The notes under the pieces are model-generated. The model saw only the letters and a list, made by a program, of their open reading frames with translations. It was not told the DNA's origin and ran no database searches. Made by a program: the position numbers and the translations under genes. A stretch of 64,000 nucleotides of DNA from Geomonas agri (GTDB lineage Bacteria; Desulfobacterota; Desulfuromonadia; Geobacterales; Geobacteraceae). Of this stretch, positions 1 to 8,562 are shown in pieces. The stretch is from the NCBI RefSeq assembly GCF_020179605.1, contig NZ_JAINZO010000001.1, positions 992,001 to 1,056,000 on the forward strand. Reading direction: 5' to 3'. Position 1 is the first letter of the stretch. Each line of letters begins with the position of its first letter.

Positions 1-1
1 A

Positions 2-742
2 GAATCCGAGCTGTTCGGCTACGAGAAGGGGGCTTTCACCGGTGCCCAGGTTAGCGGTAAACCGGGCTATCTCGAACTTGCTGACGGCGGGATCCTGTTT
101 CTCGACGAGATCGCGGAGCTGCCGCAGGCCGCCCAGGTTAAGTTGCTCAGGTTCCTGGAAAACGGCCGCGTGGTGCGGCTCGGGGGGACCAAGGCCCGCA
201 CGCTCGATGTCAGGATCCTGGCGGCAACGCACCGTAATCTTGACCAGATGGTCAAAGAGGGTACCTTCCGGCTCGACCTGTACTACCGGCTGAACGTCAT
301 TCCGATCCACGTGCCGGCCCTCAGGGAGCGGCGCGACTGCATCCTGCCGCTGGTCCGGCATTACGTCGATCTGTTCGGCGCGCGCGATTCCATCCGCAAG
401 CGTCTGACCCGCGCCGCCTCGGACGCGCTCCTTGCCTACGATTACCCCGGCAATGTCAGGCAGTTGATGAACATCTGTGAGAGGCTGGTGGTCATGACGG
501 AAACAGACCTTATCGATGTCAAGGATCTGCCTGCCGAGATCGCCGCGGGCGGGGTGCAGGCTGTCGTGGCCGGCGGTATGTGGCACGATGAGGTGACCTT
601 GCAGGAGACACTGGATAAGGTGGAAAAGGCTGTCCTCGAAAAAGCGCTCGCCACGCACGGCAACCAGGTGCGCATGGCGGAGGCGCTGGGGGTAAATCAG
701 TCGACCATCGCCAGGAAGCTGAAAAAGCACGGCATTGCCTAG
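2..742 (+). CDS. sigma-54-dependent enhancer-binding regulator, 3' part
   Basis: The gene begins before the window and reads in frame from base 2. It encodes the second half of an AAA+ sigma-54 activator: the sigma-54 contact loop GAFTGA is near its start, followed by Walker B ([10 protein letters not shown]), the sensor region ([11 protein letters not shown]), the arginine-finger region ([12 protein letters not shown]) and the C-terminal lid. The protein ends with a short helix-turn-helix of the TyrR/Fis kind ([19 protein letters not shown]). The N-terminal sensory domain is outside the window, so the signal is unknown. It lies directly upstream of putA, which has a -24/-12 promoter, so it is the obvious candidate activator of that gene (inference). 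Confidence 0.9.
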   Translation, partial: ESELFGYEKGAFTGAQVSGKPGYLELADGGILFLDEIAELPQAAQVKLLRFLENGRVVRLGGTKARTLDVRILAATHRNLDQMVKEGTFRLDLYYRLNVIPIHVPALRERRDCILPLVRHYVDLFGARDSIRKRLTRAASDALLAYDYPGNVRQLMNICERLVVMTETDLIDVKDLPAEIAAGGVQAVVAGGMWHDEVTLQETLDKVEKAVLEKALATHGNQVRMAEALGVNQSTIARKLKKHGIA

Positions 743-811
743 TAGTTAACTCCTCCCCCTTCACTAAACCTTCCCTCCCTCACCCTCCGGGAAGGGGATG
801 TACTAGTTGAG

Positions 812-827
812 TATGCATTGCTGCATA
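812..827. promoter_or_regulatory. palindrome, possible upstream activator site
   Basis: Two perfect 6-base arms, TATGCA and TGCATA, are separated by TTGC about 210 bases upstream of the -24/-12 element. This is a usual place for an enhancer-binding protein to bind. The adjacent sigma-54 activator has a dimerising helix-turn-helix end. Assignment is by position only. Confidence 0.35.
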
Positions 828-1038
828 AAACTCTCTTGGCTCTCCGCTCGCAGGTCCCTTCGATCATCTACCTCCCATTTCCCCTCCTTTAAATCCTTTT
901 GTCTCACTCATTACCTTCCCTTCCATCAATGTTATAATACTTCCGGCTGTTTAGCCGGTTAACACGCATTTTCTGACTGCTGTTCCGATCCTGCCGGCCG
1001 CCATCACGTCTCCAGCAAGAACGAAATCGTATACTAGA

Positions 1039-1054
1039 TGGCACAGCTTGTGCT
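1039..1054 (+). promoter_or_regulatory. sigma-54 (-24/-12) promoter of putA
   Basis: TGGCACAGCTTGTGCT has a perfect -24 TGGCAC and the required GG-N10-GC spacing. The -12 part is GTGC instead of the consensus TTGC. It lies about 60 bases before the putA start, next to a gene for a sigma-54 activator. A sigma-70 -10 box (933-938) may provide a second promoter. Confidence 0.6.
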
Positions 1055-1112
1055 CTAGCTTTACACGTTTATGATTTCCTCTTGGAACAACCTGTAATAA
1101 AGGAGCCTTTGG

Positions 1113-4100
1113 ATGAACAACACCGAACTGAACAACAGAGTTATTGCACGGGGCAAGGAGTTCTTCTCCACCATCTCCGGTGAAAAGCCGTCCCTCTTCA
1201 ACAAGGGGGCCTGGATGGGCAAGGTGATGGACTGGAGCATGCAGAACGAAACCTTCAAGATCCAGATGTTCCGCTTTGTCGACGTCTTCCCGTCTCTTAC
1301 CACCGGCAAGCTCCTTACCGACCACATTCGCGAATACTTCGGCGAAGAGAAGGATATGCCGCCGGTTCTCTCCACCGGCGCCAAGGTTGCCGGCATGCTC
1401 GGCTCCTTCGGTGGGGCCGTGCTGAACAAGTTCCTCACCACCAACATCCAGGAGATGGCCCGCCAGTTCATCGTGGGCGAGAACACCAAGGAAGCCATCA
1501 AGAACATGGAGCGCCTGAGGAAGGACGGCTTCGCGTTCGTCGTGGACGTGCTGGGTGAGGCGACGCTTTCCGAGAAGGAAGCGGACATCTACATGAACAC
1601 CTACCTTGAGCTGCTCGACTCGCTCAAGAAGGAATACAAAGACTGGAAACCGCTGCCGGGCAAGGGTGGCGACAGCAACCTCGATTGGGGCCACGCACCG
1701 AAGGTCAACGTCGCCGTCAAGCCGACCGCACTCTTCTGCCTTGCCAACCCGCAGGACTTCGAAGGCTCCGTAGTGGCCATCCTGGACCGCGTCAGGAAGA
1801 TCGCCCAGAAGGTCATGGAGCTGGACGGCTTCCTCTGCATCGACATGGAGTCCTACCGCCACAAGGACATCATCATCGAGGTGTACAAGCGCCTTAAGCT
1901 GGAGTTCCCCAACTACGACCAGTTCGGCATCGTACTCCAGGCTTACCTGGTGGACACCGACAAGGATCTCCCGGAACTCCTCACCTGGGCGCGCCAGAAA
2001 AATGTGAAGATCTCCATCCGCCTGGTGAAGGGCGCCTACTGGGATATGGAAACCGTCAAGGCCAAGCAGAACGACTGGGCGATCCCGGTCTGGACCATCA
2101 AGGCAGAGTCCGACGCCGCGTACGAGCGCCAGGCCAAGATGATCCTGGAGAGCTTCGACATCTGCCACTTCGCCTGCGCTTCCCACAACATCAGGACCAT
2201 CTCCGCGGTCATGGAGATGGCCAAGGAACTGAACGTTCCCGACGAGCGTTACGAGTTCCAGGTGCTCTACGGTATGGCCGAGCCGGTCAGAAGGGGCATT
2301 CTCAAGGTTGCTGGCCGTATCCGTCTCTACTGCCCGTACGGCGACATGGTGCCGGGCATGGGTTACCTGGTGCGCCGCCTGCTGGAGAACACCGCCAACG
2401 AATCCTTCCTGCGCCAGAGCTTCGCTGAGGACGCGCAGATCGAGCGCCTGCTCGAGGACCCGGAGGTCACCGTCCAGCGCGAGCGCGCTGCACGCGCCGC
2501 CGCCAAGAAGCCGGAAGCCAAGGGGCCTGGCGGTCTGAAGCCGTTCTACAACGAGGCCATGGTCGACTTCACCCGCGCCGATCACCGCGCCGCGTTCCCG
2601 AAAGAGATCGCCGACGTGAGGAAACAGCTCGGCAAGACTTATCCGCTCTTCATCAACGGTAAGGAAGTGAAGACCGCCGACACCATCCCGTCGGTGAACC
2701 CGAACAAGCCGTCCGAGACCGTCGGTGTTATCTGCCAGGCCGGCACCAAGGAAGTAGGCGATGCCATCTCGGCAGCCAAGAAAGCCTTCCCGGCATGGCG
2801 CGACACCGAGCCGAAAGACCGCGCCCAGTACCTGATCAAGGCTGCCGCCATTGCCCGCCGCCGCATCTTCGAACTCTCCGCATGGCAGGTGCTCGAAGTC
2901 GGCAAGCAGTGGGACCAGGCTTATGCCGACGTCTGCGAGGCGATCGACTTCCTCGAGTACTACGCCCGCGAGATGATCACCCTGGGCACCCCGAAACGCG
3001 TGGGCAACGCTCCGGGCGAACTGAACCACTACTTCTACGAGCCAAAAGGCGTCGCCGCGGTCATCGCACCGTGGAACTTCCCGCTGGCCATCAGCCTCGG
3101 CATGACCTCCGCCGCCATCGTGGCCGGGAACTGCGTCGTGTTCAAGCCCTCCGGCCTCACCTCGGTCATCGGCTACCACATCGTGGAACTGTTCCGCGAG
3201 GCGGGCCTGCCGGAAGGCGTCTTCAACTACACCCCGGGCCGCGGCTCGGTCATGGGCGACTTCCTGGTGGACAGCCCCGACGTCTCTCTGATCGCCTTCA
3301 CCGGTTCCATGGAAGTCGGCCTCAGGATCATCGACCGCGCCGCCAAGGTCTACCCGGGCCAGGAGAACGTCAAGAAGATCGTCTGCGAGATGGGCGGCAA
3401 GAACGCCATCATCATCGACGACGATGCCGACCTGGACGAGGCGGTACCGCACGTGCTGTACTCCGCCTTTGGCTTCCAGGGGCAGAAGTGCTCGGCCTGC
3501 TCCCGCGTCATCGTGCTCGACGCAGTGTACGACAAATTCGTCGAGCGCCTGGTCTCCATGGCTCAGGCGACCCTGGTCGGCCCCTCCGAGGACCCGGCCA
3601 ACTACATGGGCGCAGTCGCTGACGACAAGGCGATGAAGACCATCAAGGAATACGCCGAGATCGGCAAGAAGGAAGGGCACGTGCTCTACGAGAGCAAGGT
3701 GCCCAGCGACGGCGGCTACTACGTCCCGATGACCATCATCGGCGGCATCAAGCCGGAGCACAGGCTCGCCCAGGAGGAGATCTTCGGACCGGTCCTGGCC
3801 GTGATGCGCGCGAAAGACTTCGACCAGGCCATCGAGTGGGCCAACTCCACCAAGTTCGCCCTGACCGGCGGCGTCTTCTCCAGGAGCCCGGAGCACTTGG
3901 CCCAGGCCCGTCGCCAGTTCCGCGTCGGCAACCTGTACCTGAACCGCAACAACACCGGTGCTCTCGTCGGCCGCCAGCCCTTCGGCGGCTCCAAGATGTC
4001 CGGTGTCGGCACCAAGGCGGGCGGGCACGACTACCTGCTGCACTTCATGGACCCGAGGGTGGTCACCGAGAACACCATGCGTCGCGGCTTCGCACCGGTC

Positions 4101-4127
4101 GAGGAGGACGACGACTGGGTCGCATAA
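1113..4127 (+). CDS. putA: bifunctional proline dehydrogenase / L-glutamate gamma-semialdehyde dehydrogenase
   Basis: This enzyme oxidises proline to P5C (FAD-dependent), then the semialdehyde to glutamate (NAD-dependent). The 1004-residue protein has a proline dehydrogenase barrel over about residues 120-430, ending in the typical RLYCPYGDMVPGMGYLVRR region. An aldehyde dehydrogenase domain covers about 510-980, with Asn/Glu sites (VIAPWNFP, VCEMGGKNA) and catalytic Cys793 in GQKCSACS. It lacks the N-terminal ribbon-helix-helix DNA-binding domain found in trifunctional PutA, so it is not a self-repressor. The ATG has an AAAGGAG site 9-10 bases upstream. The gene stands alone and is followed by two hairpins. 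A sigma-54 promoter and the flanking activator suggest induction by amino-acid or nitrogen status (inference). Confidence 0.95.
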   Translation: MNNTELNNRVIARGKEFFSTISGEKPSLFNKGAWMGKVMDWSMQNETFKIQMFRFVDVFPSLTTGKLLTDHIREYFGEEKDMPPVLSTGAKVAGMLGSFGGAVLNKFLTTNIQEMARQFIVGENTKEAIKNMERLRKDGFAFVVDVLGEATLSEKEADIYMNTYLELLDSLKKEYKDWKPLPGKGGDSNLDWGHAPKVNVAVKPTALFCLANPQDFEGSVVAILDRVRKIAQKVMELDGFLCIDMESYRHKDIIIEVYKRLKLEFPNYDQFGIVLQAYLVDTDKDLPELLTWARQKNVKISIRLVKGAYWDMETVKAKQNDWAIPVWTIKAESDAAYERQAKMILESFDICHFACASHNIRTISAVMEMAKELNVPDERYEFQVLYGMAEPVRRGILKVAGRIRLYCPYGDMVPGMGYLVRRLLENTANESFLRQSFAEDAQIERLLEDPEVTVQRERAARAAAKKPEAKGPGGLKPFYNEAMVDFTRADHRAAFPKEIADVRKQLGKTYPLFINGKEVKTADTIPSVNPNKPSETVGVICQAGTKEVGDAISAAKKAFPAWRDTEPKDRAQYLIKAAAIARRRIFELSAWQVLEVGKQWDQAYADVCEAIDFLEYYAREMITLGTPKRVGNAPGELNHYFYEPKGVAAVIAPWNFPLAISLGMTSAAIVAGNCVVFKPSGLTSVIGYHIVELFREAGLPEGVFNYTPGRGSVMGDFLVDSPDVSLIAFTGSMEVGLRIIDRAAKVYPGQENVKKIVCEMGGKNAIIIDDDADLDEAVPHVLYSAFGFQGQKCSACSRVIVLDAVYDKFVERLVSMAQATLVGPSEDPANYMGAVADDKAMKTIKEYAEIGKKEGHVLYESKVPSDGGYYVPMTIIGGIKPEHRLAQEEIFGPVLAVMRAKDFDQAIEWANSTKFALTGGVFSRSPEHLAQARRQFRVGNLYLNRNNTGALVGRQPFGGSKMSGVGTKAGGHDYLLHFMDPRVVTENTMRRGFAPVEEDDDWVA

Positions 4128-4185
4128 GCTGGCAGGGAAGGGCGAATGATTATTCGCCTCTACAGAAGCAACTGAGGTAACCATG

Positions 4186-4219
4186 GCGCCTGCACTTTTT
4201 ATGAGTGCAGGCGCTTTTT
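4186..4219 (+). terminator. rho-independent terminator of putA
   Basis: An 11-base-pair stem (GCGCCTGCACT with its complement) and a short loop are followed by TTTTTA. A second small hairpin, GGCGAAT-GATT-ATTCGCC at 4141-4158, lies between the stop codon and this terminator. Confidence 0.9.
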
Positions 4220-4431
4220 AATGTCCGGACTCACCCTCACAATTTCTCCTAAATTTGCACAGCGTGAGCGTGGGAACTCATAACCTATTGCTCTCACTAT
4301 GTGGTCAATTTTGTTTACCAAGTGGCCTCTTCAGGTTTACCGATTTCACCCTTTTTTTGCTTGATTTGTCCCCTTTTTTGACATACTCTACCGGGTCGTA
4401 AAATAATTTTAATTTAATCTTGGAGGGACCT
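4220..4431. other. putA-fbp intergenic region
   Basis: Together with the putA terminator this makes about 300 bases without a gene. Apart from the fbp promoter and ribosome-binding site it shows T-rich tracts (about 4340-4380) and no obvious open frame. Confidence 0.5.
4378..4404 (+). promoter_or_regulatory. sigma-70 promoter of fbp
   Basis: A perfect TTGACA (4378-4383) is followed after 15 bases by TAAAAT (4399-4404), or alternatively by AATAAT a few bases later. It lies about 30 bases before the fbp start. Confidence 0.5.
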
Positions 4432-5376
4432 ATGCCTGCTGCACCGGGAACGTCGAAATTCCAGATTGAACTGCGCCGTCATCTGCGCGGTCAGAACATC
4501 AGCGACAACCTCGTCCACCTCATCTGTGAGATAGCTGAGGCCAGCAAATACGTCATCAACGCGGTGCGCACCGGTGACCTGGGCGTCGCCGGTACCTCGA
4601 ACCTGTACGGCGAGGAGCAACTCGCCCTCGATGTGCTCTCCGACCGCATCATGAGGAAGCGCCTGATCCACTCCGGCGTGGTCTGCAACATCGCCTCCGA
4701 GGAGATGGACGAGATCTACCAGGCCCAGGCGAGCGCCGACGGCCTCTACTCCGTCGCCTACGATCCCTTGGATGGTTCCTCCCTTGTGGACGTGAACCTC
4801 GCCGTCGGCACCATCGTCTCCATCTACGAGGGGTGTGATCTGCTCCAGCCGGGCCGCAACCAGGTCGCCGCCATGTACATCCTCTACGGACCGAGGGTCT
4901 CCCTGGTCTATACCGTGGGCGACGGCGTGCACGAGTTCACCATGAACAACCTGATGGAGTTCACCCTGACCCGCGAGAACATCAGGATGCAGGAAGAAGG
5001 GAACATCTACGCCCCCGGCGGCTTGAGGAACAAGTACAACGACGGCGACGAGAAGTTCATCCGCCACCTGGAAGCCAAGGGGTGCAAGCTGCGTTACTCC
5101 GGTGGCTTCGTGCCCGACATCAACCAGGTGTTGATGAAAGGGAAGGGACTCTTCATGTACCCCGCGCTCAAGGGCTCGCCCAACGGCAAGCTGCGCGTGC
5201 TGTTCGAGCTCAATCCGATGGCGTTCATCGTCGAGCACGCCGGCGGCGCCGCCAGCAACGGTAAAATCCCTATTCTCGACATCGTTCCCGAGTCGCTGGA
5301 CCAGAGGGCGCCGATCTACATCGGCTGCAAGGCCGACGTCAAGATTGCCACCGACTTCCTGGTCGAATCGGCGTAG
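4432..5376 (+). CDS. fbp: fructose-1,6-bisphosphatase class I
   Basis: This gluconeogenic enzyme hydrolyses fructose-1,6-bisphosphate to fructose-6-phosphate. The 314-residue protein carries the class I metal and phosphate site (VAYDPLDGSSLVDVN), the upstream acidic residues (IASEEMDEI) and the substrate-binding segment near the C-terminus (LYELNPMAF-like, here LFELNPMAFIVEHAGG). The ATG at 4432 was chosen because GGAGG lies just upstream. An earlier TTG at 4420 would overlap that site. The gene is monocistronic with its own promoter, as expected for an organism growing on acetate. Confidence 0.95.
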   Translation: MPAAPGTSKFQIELRRHLRGQNISDNLVHLICEIAEASKYVINAVRTGDLGVAGTSNLYGEEQLALDVLSDRIMRKRLIHSGVVCNIASEEMDEIYQAQASADGLYSVAYDPLDGSSLVDVNLAVGTIVSIYEGCDLLQPGRNQVAAMYILYGPRVSLVYTVGDGVHEFTMNNLMEFTLTRENIRMQEEGNIYAPGGLRNKYNDGDEKFIRHLEAKGCKLRYSGGFVPDINQVLMKGKGLFMYPALKGSPNGKLRVLFELNPMAFIVEHAGGAASNGKIPILDIVPESLDQRAPIYIGCKADVKIATDFLVESA

Positions 5377-5430
5377 GAACAGATCGCTGCTGCATCATTT
5401 GTCAACGGGTAGTTTTTTGTTGTAGGATTA

Positions 5431-5478
5431 ATCGCCCTGAAAGTAATTTCTGCTAAAGTTGTCACGCGCCAGGGCGAT
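5431..5478. repeat. 9-base inverted repeat in leader of the acidic protein gene
   Basis: ATCGCCCTG (5431-5439) and CAGGGCGAT (5470-5478) are perfect inverted copies 30 bases apart, upstream of the small acidic protein gene. They could be an operator pair or a leader hairpin. Confidence 0.4.
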
Positions 5479-5511
5479 AAAAGTATTGACCGCAATTCTT
5501 AGAGGTAAGAA

Positions 5512-5754
5512 ATGGATACTAGTACCAAAAGGTTGTGCAGCGAGATTCAGCTCTTCGATCTGTGCGATCTCGACACGTGCACCTGCAAGGAAGGGCGTTT
5601 CTGCACCAACCCCGTCATCCTGTCTCGCTTCGAGGCCATTAAGGAAGAGGATGACCGCCCGCAGTACCTTGCGGACGAGTTTGATGAGGAAGACGAGGAA
5701 GCTGACGACCTTGACGCATTCGGTGATGACGATTACGAAGACGACGACCAGTAA
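5512..5754 (+). CDS. small acidic Cys-containing protein, unknown function
   Basis: The 80-residue protein has two visible parts. The N-terminal half has five cysteines (CSEIQLFDLC, CTCKEGRFC) and might bind a metal. The C-terminal third is almost entirely Asp/Glu (DEFDEEDEEADDLDAF onward). A ribosome site, AGAGGTAAGAA, precedes the ATG, and a strong terminator follows directly, so it is a real single-gene unit. It resembles hypothetical proteins seen in Geobacter-type genomes, but I recognise no function. It has no signal peptide or membrane segment. Confidence 0.8.
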   Translation: MDTSTKRLCSEIQLFDLCDLDTCTCKEGRFCTNPVILSRFEAIKEEDDRPQYLADEFDEEDEEADDLDAFGDDDYEDDDQ

Positions 5755-5782
5755 TCGTTTCGATCTTTTGAAGTAAACCAAG

Positions 5783-5815
5783 AGAACCGCTTCTCCAAAA
5801 AGGGCGGTTCTTTTG
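5783..5815 (+). terminator. rho-independent terminator
   Basis: AGAACCGC pairs with GCGGTTCT across a 13-base loop and is followed by TTTT. It closes the acidic protein gene. Confidence 0.85.
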
Positions 5816-5857
5816 CTATCATCTTGCGTAACTGGTAGAGACTTTACTACGCCCGCC

Positions 5858-5885
5858 TTGGCAAAAGGTCGGTGCGGATTATAAT
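5858..5885 (+). promoter_or_regulatory. sigma-70 promoter of the NtrC-type regulator
   Basis: TTGGCA (5858-5863), a 16-base spacer and a perfect TATAAT (5880-5885) lie 20 bases before the ATG, giving a very short leader that contains GGGAGGG. Confidence 0.6.
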
Positions 5886-5905
5886 AGCCCATCGGGAGGG
5901 CGGCC

Positions 5906-7360
5906 ATGCCTGCTAAACTGCTTATTCTGGATGACGATCACGACATCCTGCTCATGCTGAAGACTATCTTCACGGGCGAGGAATACGAACTGCTGCTGGA
6001 AAGCGACAGCGAAGGAGCATTGAAGCGCGTCATCGCTGATCGTCCCAACGTGGCTATCATGGATATCAGCCTCCCCCAGAAGTCCGGCATCGAGGTGCTC
6101 AAGGAAGCCAAGAAAATCGATCCCGGCCTCGCCGTGATCATGGCAACCGGCTACAAGACCACCCAGAATGCCATCGAGGCTATGAAACACGGTGCCTTCG
6201 ACTACGTGACCAAGCCTTTCGACATGAACAAGCTGAAGGGGGCGGTCAAGAAGGCGCTGGAGTGCAACCTCCTGAGCCGCAAGGTGCGCTACACCAAGGA
6301 ACGCCCCCAGGCCGAGGAGGATCTCACCGAGGACCTGATGATCGGTTCCTCCCCGGAGATGATCGAGATCTGGAAAATGGTGGGGACCGTTGCCGATTCC
6401 GACGCCGCCGTGCTTATCCAGGGCGAATCGGGGACCGGCAAGGAACTGCTGGCCCGTGCCATCTACAACAACTCCCGCCGCAAGAACCGCCCCTTTCTGG
6501 CGGTCAACTGCGCGGCGCTCCCCGAGGCACTGCTCGAGTCCGAACTGTTCGGCCACGAGAAGGGGGCCTTCACTGACGCCCATTCCCGCCGCATCGGTAA
6601 ATTCGAACAATGCAACGGCGGCACCATCTTCCTCGATGAAGTCGGCGAGATGAGCCCCGCCAACCAAGGCAAGTTCCTGCGCGTTCTCGAGAACCAGGAG
6701 TTCGAGCGGGTAGGGGGGAACGAGACCATCAAGGTCGACGTCCGGGTCATTGCCGCCACCAACCGTTCGCTGTTGACCTCCGTCAAGGAGAAGTCCTTCC
6801 GGATGGACCTCTTCTACCGTCTGCGCGTGGTGAACTTTTTCCTGCCGCCGCTGCGGGACCGGATCGAGGACATACCGCTCCTGGTCGACCTCTTCGTCAA
6901 GAAGTTCGCTAAGAAGTACGGCAAAAACGTAAAGGGGGTGGCCCCCGAAACCATGGCACTCTTGATGAACCACCAGTTCGAGGGGAACATCAGGGAACTG
7001 AAGAACGTCATCAACTCGGCCGTGGTCTTCTGCCGTGGCGACATCCTCGTGCCCGGCGACTTCGAGTCGTTCCTGACTGCCAAGGCCGGTTTCAAAGAAG
7101 TGGACCTCGATGTGGTAGGGGATGATTACTACGAGGTATTCTGGAGCATGCTGGAACCTGTTTTTGATGGCATCTGCCAGAAAAACAAGGGCGCCATCTA
7201 CGAGAGCGTCAACATGGGGCTTGAGAAGGCGCTGATCCACATGGCGATGGAGAAGAGCAACAACAACCAGGTTTTCGCTGCCAAGCTGCTCGGCATCAGC
7301 CGCAACACGCTGCGCGACCGACTGGAGCGCTACCGGATCGGGACGGGCGAGCAGGCCTAG
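5906..7360 (+). CDS. sigma-54-dependent response regulator, NtrC family
   Basis: The 484-residue protein has an N-terminal receiver (phosphoacceptor Asp53 in IMDISLP, Lys in YVTKPF), then an AAA+ domain with Walker A GESGTGKE and Walker B TIFLDEVGEM, then a Fis-type helix-turn-helix (AAKLLGISRNTLRDRLERY). The sigma-54 contact loop reads GAFTDA (residues 220-225) instead of the usual GAFTGA. About 70 residues between the AAA+ and Fis parts (VVGDDYYEVFWSMLEPVFD) are longer than in NtrC. There is no neighbouring kinase gene on this strand; the nearest kinase is the hybrid one on the opposite strand. Confidence 0.9.
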   Translation: MPAKLLILDDDHDILLMLKTIFTGEEYELLLESDSEGALKRVIADRPNVAIMDISLPQKSGIEVLKEAKKIDPGLAVIMATGYKTTQNAIEAMKHGAFDYVTKPFDMNKLKGAVKKALECNLLSRKVRYTKERPQAEEDLTEDLMIGSSPEMIEIWKMVGTVADSDAAVLIQGESGTGKELLARAIYNNSRRKNRPFLAVNCAALPEALLESELFGHEKGAFTDAHSRRIGKFEQCNGGTIFLDEVGEMSPANQGKFLRVLENQEFERVGGNETIKVDVRVIAATNRSLLTSVKEKSFRMDLFYRLRVVNFFLPPLRDRIEDIPLLVDLFVKKFAKKYGKNVKGVAPETMALLMNHQFEGNIRELKNVINSAVVFCRGDILVPGDFESFLTAKAGFKEVDLDVVGDDYYEVFWSMLEPVFDGICQKNKGAIYESVNMGLEKALIHMAMEKSNNNQVFAAKLLGISRNTLRDRLERYRIGTGEQA

Positions 7361-7386
7361 AAGCCTGGTGGTAAGAAATGAATAAG

Positions 7387-7425
7387 AAGAGCCGGCGACC
7401 TGATGGTCCGCCGGCTCTTTTTATT
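7387..7425 (+). terminator. rho-independent terminator
   Basis: AAGAGCCGGCG pairs with CGCCGGCTCTT across an 11-base loop and is followed by a T-rich run. It lies just after the response regulator stop codon. Confidence 0.9.
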
Positions 7426-7430
7426 TCTTC

Positions 7431-7503
7431 CTCCCCCTGGAGAGGGGATGTCAACGGGAAATCCCCCTCCCTACCCCTCCCCCTCCGGGGGAGGGGTTGA
7501 GGT
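7431..7503. repeat. dispersed GC-rich palindromic repeat
   Basis: The segment consists of CTCCCCCTGGAGAGGGGATG and then CCCTCCCCCTCCGGGGGAGG, each nearly self-complementary. It is related in style to segments at about 751-800, 42199-42292 and 47644-47690. It sits between two convergent genes. Confidence 0.55.
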
Positions 7504-7518
7504 TCCAAATGGGTTTTG

Positions 7519-8562
7519 TTACAGTGTCTTACCGGCCGCCATTTCCCAATCCTCCTTGGGTATGGAGAGGAACACGTCCACCAGCTTCGGGTCGAACTGC
7601 TGGCCCGAGCAGCGCACCACTTCGTCCAGCACCGCCTGGAAGGTGAGGGCCTTGCGGTAGGGACGGTCGGAGGTCATGGCGTCCAGGGTGTCTACCAGCG
7701 AGAAGATGCGGGCGCTGATGGGGATGGCGTCGCCGGCGACGCGGTGGGGGTAGCCGGCGCCGTCGTAACGCTCGTGATGGAACAGCACCAGTTCGGCGGC
7801 GTCGGTGAAGTACTTGATCCCGGCGAGAATGTCGTAGCCGATCTTGGGGTGCTGGCGCATGACCTTCCATTCCTCGTCATCGAGTTTTCCTGGCTTCAGG
7901 AGGATGTTGTCCGATACGCCGATCTTGCCGATGTCGTGCAAAAGGGCTCCCTTGCCCATGATGATCCGTTCTTCCGGCCCGATACCGGCCCGCTCAGCAA
8001 GCAGGCAGGTGTACGCCATTACCCGTTCCGAGTGCGACCCGACCTCCTTTTCCCTCGCGTCCAGCGCCCGAATCAGCGCTGCCAGGGTGTGCTCGTAGGC
8101 GAGGTTGATCTCGCCCATGACGGCCCGGATCACCTCGGTCTGCTCGCGGACCTTGAGTTCCAGGTTGGCCTGGTACTCTTTGTTCTCCATGATCAGGCGC
8201 CGTTTCTCCAGCGTGTTCTTAACGGTCAAAAGCACCCGGTCCAGGTTGAAGGGCTTGGTGATGTAGTCCTCGGCACCGTTGTGGATGCAGGAAAGCGCGG
8301 TGTCCATGTCGTTCATCGCGGTGATCATCAGCACCGTGGTGTCCGGGGAGACCTGCTTGATATCCTTCAAGAGGTCGATACCCGAGCGCCCTGGCATCAT
8401 GATGTCCAAAAGCGCCAGGTCCAACTGCTGGCTGTTGATTATGTCCAGGCCTTCTTCGGCACTGCCGGCCTGGAAACACGTGAAACCTTCCTTGGACAGA
8501 GTGATGTTGATCAGTTCTCTGATCATGTCCTCGTCGTCGGCTATCAGTATGTTCCCTTTCAA
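7519..8562 (-). CDS. response regulator with HD-GYP phosphodiesterase domain
   Basis: The protein probably degrades cyclic di-GMP. Its 347 residues contain a receiver (Asp53 in LLDIMMPG, Lys in YITKPF), a short helical linker, and a complete HD-GYP domain with the HD pair at 209-210 (GALLHDIGKIG) and the GYP motif in HHERYDGAGYP. Metal and GYP residues are intact, so it should be active. The start codon overlaps the stop of the hybrid kinase gene by four bases (ATGA), so the two form an operon and very likely a phosphorelay pair. Confidence 0.93.
   Translation of the reverse strand: MKGNILIADDEDMIRELINITLSKEGFTCFQAGSAEEGLDIINSQQLDLALLDIMMPGRSGIDLLKDIKQVSPDTTVLMITAMNDMDTALSCIHNGAEDYITKPFNLDRVLLTVKNTLEKRRLIMENKEYQANLELKVREQTEVIRAVMGEINLAYEHTLAALIRALDAREKEVGSHSERVMAYTCLLAERAGIGPEERIIMGKGALLHDIGKIGVSDNILLKPGKLDDEEWKVMRQHPKIGYDILAGIKYFTDAAELVLFHHERYDGAGYPHRVAGDAIPISARIFSLVDTLDAMTSDRPYRKALTFQAVLDEVVRCSGQQFDPKLVDVFLSIPKEDWEMAAGKTL

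Larger units (their letters stand above)
743..1112. other. putA upstream region, no gene
   Basis: This 370-base stretch has no convincing gene. It holds a pyrimidine-rich repeat-like segment (about 751-800), a palindrome TATGCA-TTGC-TGCATA (812-827), a perfect TATAAT (933-938) followed by a small hairpin CCGGCT/AGCCGG (about 943-958), and the -24/-12 element at 1039-1054. The layout suits a gene with an enhancer-type activator site far upstream of a sigma-54 promoter. Confidence 0.6.

Noticed and set aside
743-1112. Short leader peptide gene before putA
   Set aside because: The only short ATG frames (for example at about 1070) lack a ribosome site and encode fewer than ten residues.
951-4184. 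1077-codon open frame on the minus strand opposite putA
   Set aside because: It is a high-GC antisense shadow of putA; the translation has no family motifs and is rich in His, Val and Asp as expected for a complementary frame.
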